Positions 61,709 through 64,000 of a stretch of 64,000 bases of DNA are shown one piece after another. The notes under the pieces are model-generated. The model was not told where the DNA came from, searched no databases, and saw nothing but the letters and a program-made list of their open reading frames with translations. Source of the DNA: Bacteroidia bacterium (GTDB taxonomy: Bacteria; Bacteroidota; Bacteroidia; Flavobacteriales; Flavobacteriaceae); assembly GCA_030427865.1 (NCBI GenBank), contig JAUICK010000001.1:62001-126000 (forward strand), in the 5' to 3' direction. Position 1 is the first letter of the stretch. Every line of letters begins with the position of its first letter. The translations under genes and the position numbers were made by a program.

Positions 61709-62707
61709 ATGAAAAAACTCATTTACTTCTTTGGCATCGTATTCTTCTCTATCTTTCTAATATCAAACTCTGCACAACCTGGTGTCTGGAATGCTGGTGG
61801 TAGTGGAAGCTTTACACTATTGTATCCAGAAGATTCTATTGCTTATAAAAAAATTCAGATGAAATCTGAAGATATTTTTATGCAACTTTACAAAGGTTTT
61901 GCTGTTGTAAAAGGGAATTATTACTTTAAAAACACTGCTACAGATACACTTAAAATAAAAGTAGGTTACCCTGTAAATAACGTGTTTGAGAATATCGACT
62001 TTCATCATGAGGTAAATCATGTAAGAGTAGATGGTTTATATAAAATTAGAGGCTTAATAAATGATAATGAAGCGCCTTTAATTAAAAAACCAAATTCAGA
62101 AAAAGATAATTGGTATGTGTGGGAGGTAAGTTTTCCACCACAAAAAATCACCAAATTTACAGTTTACTTTTTAGTAAACACAAACAATGCAAAAATTACT
62201 GAAGGTTACAATTCTGATAAAAAGAATGCATTTATATATCTCATAGAAACTGGCTCTATTTGGAAATCTCCCATAGAGAGTGGAAATTTCTACACCCAAT
62301 TAAAAGACAATATCTCTCTAAAGAATGTAAAAGCAAGTTCTCCAAACCAATTGGCTTACAATAAAGAAAACACAACGTTAAAATTTACTTTATCCGATTA
62401 TGGAAAAAAACCAGATCCTAACTTTATAATTACGTATGGTAAAACTATTTCTGATTTTAATTTTAAAGAAATAACCCTTAATAGTAACGTGTATTTTAAC
62501 ACTATTGATGATTTTTCAAAACTAAAGTTAAATGATATTAGTTATACAAATGTAGATTTACCTAACCCTTATAAAGTTGGCGGAATTTCTAATACATCTG
62601 TTGGTTTCTTATTTTATTTAGGAATTTACGGCCTCCCCATTTTACTTATTATTTTTGGTATTACACTACTTACAATTTTGTATAAAAAATTTGTAAGAAA
62701 AAAATAA
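61709..62707 (+). CDS. Exported protein with a C-terminal membrane anchor, unknown function
   Basis: A 332-residue protein with a signal peptide (about 1-22; ending ISNSAQP). A long extracytoplasmic region follows, with two beta-rich parts (FAVVKGNYYFKNTATDTLKI and VWEVSFPPQKITKFTVYFLV, reminiscent of DUF4424-type immunoglobulin-like domains). One C-terminal helix (about 303-326; LPILLIIFGITLLTILYKKF) has a short basic tail. This layout places it in the periplasm, anchored in the inner membrane. The similarity to DUF4424 is tentative. It is second in an operon with the gene at 61202. Confidence 0.7.
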   Translation: MKKLIYFFGIVFFSIFLISNSAQPGVWNAGGSGSFTLLYPEDSIAYKKIQMKSEDIFMQLYKGFAVVKGNYYFKNTATDTLKIKVGYPVNNVFENIDFHHEVNHVRVDGLYKIRGLINDNEAPLIKKPNSEKDNWYVWEVSFPPQKITKFTVYFLVNTNNAKITEGYNSDKKNAFIYLIETGSIWKSPIESGNFYTQLKDNISLKNVKASSPNQLAYNKENTTLKFTLSDYGKKPDPNFIITYGKTISDFNFKEITLNSNVYFNTIDDFSKLKLNDISYTNVDLPNPYKVGGISNTSVGFLFYLGIYGLPILLIIFGITLLTILYKKFVRKK

Positions 62708-62711
62708 AATA

Positions 62712-62760
62712 AATACGGCAAATGCCCTATTGATTTAAGAGCTTTCAAAATGCATTTTTG
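62712..62760 (+). promoter_or_regulatory. Palindrome promoter, copy 2: AATACGGCA-aa-TGCCCTATT
   Basis: The palindrome (62712-62731, one mismatch) overlaps TTG at 62730-62732, and the -7 box CATTTTTG (62753-62760) ends 29 bases after it. The lipoprotein gene starts at 62788. The arrangement is the same as at 59252 and 63289. Confidence 0.7.
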
Positions 62761-62787
62761 TAATATATAATTCTTAAAAAATAAATT

Positions 62788-63264
62788 ATGAAAATTTTAC
62801 AAAAATTAATGCTTTTGGTATGTCTAACAATTCTTTTTTCTTGTTCAAATAATACAGATGAAGAATTAGGTTTAACTGGTGAAGGCACTTTAACAGCTAA
62901 AATAGATGGAACAGCATGGAGTTCTTTAAAAGCAACTGTTAGCGCTGTAGTAACAAATGGAGTTTTAGCTGTACAAGGGTCTACTTCTAACGGAGAATTT
63001 ATTAGAATTAACATTGCTAATTATAATGGTATAGGAACTTACAAAACAGGTGATAATCTTTCTAACACCAATAGCATTTCTTACGGAACAATTACACCAA
63101 TTGCTACTTGGATGTCTACTTTTAACATTGGAAACGGAACAATTGAAGTTACTGAAGACACAGCTACAACAGTTACAGGTACATTTACTTTTACTGGATT
63201 AAATGCCAACGCAGGAAATTCTACAAAAACTGTTACTGAAGGAAAATTTAGCGCTCCAAAATAA
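62788..63264 (+). CDS. Small lipoprotein, DUF6252-like
   Basis: A 158-residue lipoprotein with signal MKILQKLMLLVCLTILFSC (cysteine 19 in the lipobox). After an acidic linker (SNNTDEELG) comes a beta-sheet domain that starts GTLTAKIDGTAWSSLKATVS, the pattern of DUF6252-type lipoproteins of Flavobacteriia. It ends NSTKTVTEGKFSAPK. It is likely surface- or periplasm-exposed; the function is unknown. It is driven by the second palindrome promoter, and the third follows its stop. Confidence 0.82.
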   Translation: MKILQKLMLLVCLTILFSCSNNTDEELGLTGEGTLTAKIDGTAWSSLKATVSAVVTNGVLAVQGSTSNGEFIRINIANYNGIGTYKTGDNLSNTNSISYGTITPIATWMSTFNIGNGTIEVTEDTATTVTGTFTFTGLNANAGNSTKTVTEGKFSAPK

Positions 63265-63288
63265 AAAGTTGTGCTATGAAAAAGAAAA

Positions 63289-63337
63289 AATACGGCAGAT
63301 GCCGTATTTTTTTTCACTTTTAGTTTATTCAACTTTG
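63289..63337 (+). promoter_or_regulatory. Palindrome promoter, copy 3: AATACGGCA-ga-TGCCGTATT
   Basis: This copy (63289-63308) is a perfect palindrome flanked by A and T runs, so it may also terminate the preceding gene. The -7 box CAACTTTG (63330-63337) ends exactly 29 bases after it, as in the other two copies, and the lipoprotein gene starts at 63362. Confidence 0.7.
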
Positions 63338-63361
63338 CATAGAACCAAAAAACAAATATTT

Positions 63362-63817
63362 ATGAAATCTTTAAAAAAAATAATAGCACTTTTTGTGTTT
63401 ATTGCAATTCTAATAAGTTGTTCAAATAGCAACAATTCTTCTAATGATAATTGTGCAACTGTTTGCGAATATACAATTGCTTCTGGCGAAACAGCAGGTA
63501 CTGCAGCTGCTTCTATTGAAGGAAGTTATGAATTAACAATGTCTTTTGCTGATGCAGCATCTCCTTATCCTAATGGTACAAAAGCAAAATTTACTTTAAT
63601 CGACAATGTTTTAACGGTAGAAGTAGAAGGTGAAGCTTGTATTACTATTAAAAACCCAAAACTTACAACTGCTAATTCTACAGAAATTCAGTTTAGAGAT
63701 ACTTGTAGAGATAAAATTTCTTACGATGTTTCTATGACTCAATCTGGAGATTTAAATGAAATCAATATTTCATCAACAGAAACAGGAAAATGGCTTGGTC
63801 AATTTAATGACCAATAA
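63362..63817 (+). CDS. Small lipoprotein of unknown function
   Basis: The start at 63362 gives a lipoprotein signal (MKSLKKIIALFVFIAILISC, lipobox cysteine 20) and lies 24 bases after the -7 box. The same frame is open further upstream, but that part crosses the preceding gene and the promoter. The 151-residue product has an Asn/Ser-rich linker, two cysteines in DNCATVCEY and further ones in GEACIT and RDTCRD that could form disulfides. A beta-rich domain follows, which I do not recognise. It is the third gene of the palindrome group. Confidence 0.78.
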   Translation: MKSLKKIIALFVFIAILISCSNSNNSSNDNCATVCEYTIASGETAGTAAASIEGSYELTMSFADAASPYPNGTKAKFTLIDNVLTVEVEGEACITIKNPKLTTANSTEIQFRDTCRDKISYDVSMTQSGDLNEINISSTETGKWLGQFNDQ

Positions 63818-63845
63818 CGATATTAAGATTGTTTTTTAGGGTTAC

Positions 63846-63881
63846 AGATGGTTGGTAATTTTAATCATATGCCAACCATCT
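63846..63881 (+). terminator. Hairpin after the lipoprotein gene
   Basis: AGATGGTTGG (63846-63855) and CCAACCATCT (63872-63881) form a perfect 10-bp stem with a 16-base loop, 29 bases after the stop. The T run after it is weak (CCTTT), so termination is probable but not certain. Confidence 0.6.
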
Positions 63882-63921
63882 CCTTTAAAACAATTATATT
63901 TAACCTTAAAAAACAAAAAAA

Positions 63922-64000
63922 ATGAACAAATTAATTATCTTTTTATTCTTCGGAATTATTTTTCATTTCGACGGATTCAGTCAAGCAGAAGTTTATAACT
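63922..64000 (+). CDS. Start of an exported protein, cut by the window end
   Basis: The frame starts MNKLIIFLFFGIIFHF and continues DGFSQAEVYN to the edge. The hydrophobic run followed by GFSQ/A is a typical flavobacterial Sec signal peptide, so an exported protein begins here. Only 26 residues are visible, and nothing more can be said about its function. No -7 box is clear upstream. Confidence 0.65.
   Translation, partial: MNKLIIFLFFGIIFHFDGFSQAEVYN

Noticed and set aside
63203..63361. Upstream part of the open frame of the last lipoprotein
   Set aside because: It overlaps the preceding gene in another frame and the palindrome promoter, and the lipoprotein signal begins at 63362.

Overview
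The window is AT-rich, gene-dense chromosomal DNA from a member of the Bacteroidota, most likely a marine Flavobacteriaceae of the Polaribacter/Tenacibaculum type. The signs are: promoters with the Bacteroidota -7 box TAnnTTTG, near absence of Shine-Dalgarno sequences, type IX secretion (T9SS) sorting domains, DUF5916 and putative-porin beta barrels, a DUF1800/DUF1501 pair, GSCFA and DUF6498 proteins. The genus is an inference. I see no prophage, insertion sequence with transposase, CRISPR array or rRNA operon. Mobile-like content is limited to small palindromic repeats.

Layout. 1-6.2 kb: end of proline catabolism gene pruA, a DUF5916 outer-membrane protein, and a T9SS-secreted reprolysin-like protease. 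6.2-16.1 kb: lipB, a nucleoid-associated protein, a structured intergenic element (possibly the flavo-1 RNA), rnhB, a putative porin, an nhaC-acetyltransferase pair, a YdjM-like membrane protein, and a PLP-dependent sulfur amino acid enzyme divergent from an Lrp regulator. 16.1-23.3 kb: a nested inverted repeat (MITE-like), two tandem DUF3857/transglutaminase genes of which one looks catalytically dead, yceI, dtd-rsgA and a secreted CsgG-like protein. 23.3-27.9 kb: a Phe/Tyr operon (pheA, aminotransferase, tyrA, DAHP synthase-chorismate mutase) behind a leader-peptide attenuator. 27.9-38.5 kb: a class V aminotransferase, dsbD, initiator tRNA-Met, era, der, a GAF protein and an HD-PycTM fusion. 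38.5-43.1 kb: redox repair genes (msrB, msrA, glutaredoxin-like, selO), then xdhC-mocA. 43.1-54.2 kb: a large phosphoesterase/kinase-like/barrel fusion, a lemA-TPM-TPM operon, a MerR regulator, an M23 peptidase and alaS. 54.3-64 kb: DUF1800-DUF1501, GSCFA, DUF6498, then secreted proteins and lipoproteins.

The best regulatory findings are two. First, upstream of pheA lies a 26-codon leader peptide with eight consecutive Phe/Tyr codons, a strong terminator and a mutually exclusive antiterminator: a complete ribosome-mediated attenuator for the operon that makes Phe and Tyr. Second, three promoters at 59.3, 62.7 and 63.3 kb carry a palindrome AATACGGCAnnTGCCGTATT ending exactly 29 nt before the last base of the -7 box, all driving exported proteins. 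This looks like a small regulon for an unidentified regulator.

The most interesting protein-level observations are the HD-PycTM fusion without a neighbouring pyrimidine cyclase, the lipoprotein phosphoesterase/kinase-like/outer-membrane-barrel fusion, the ATGA-coupled glutaredoxin-like and selO genes, and a DUF1501 protein with both a twin-arginine signal and a T9SS tail. Everything here was read by eye. No database search or folding program was run.
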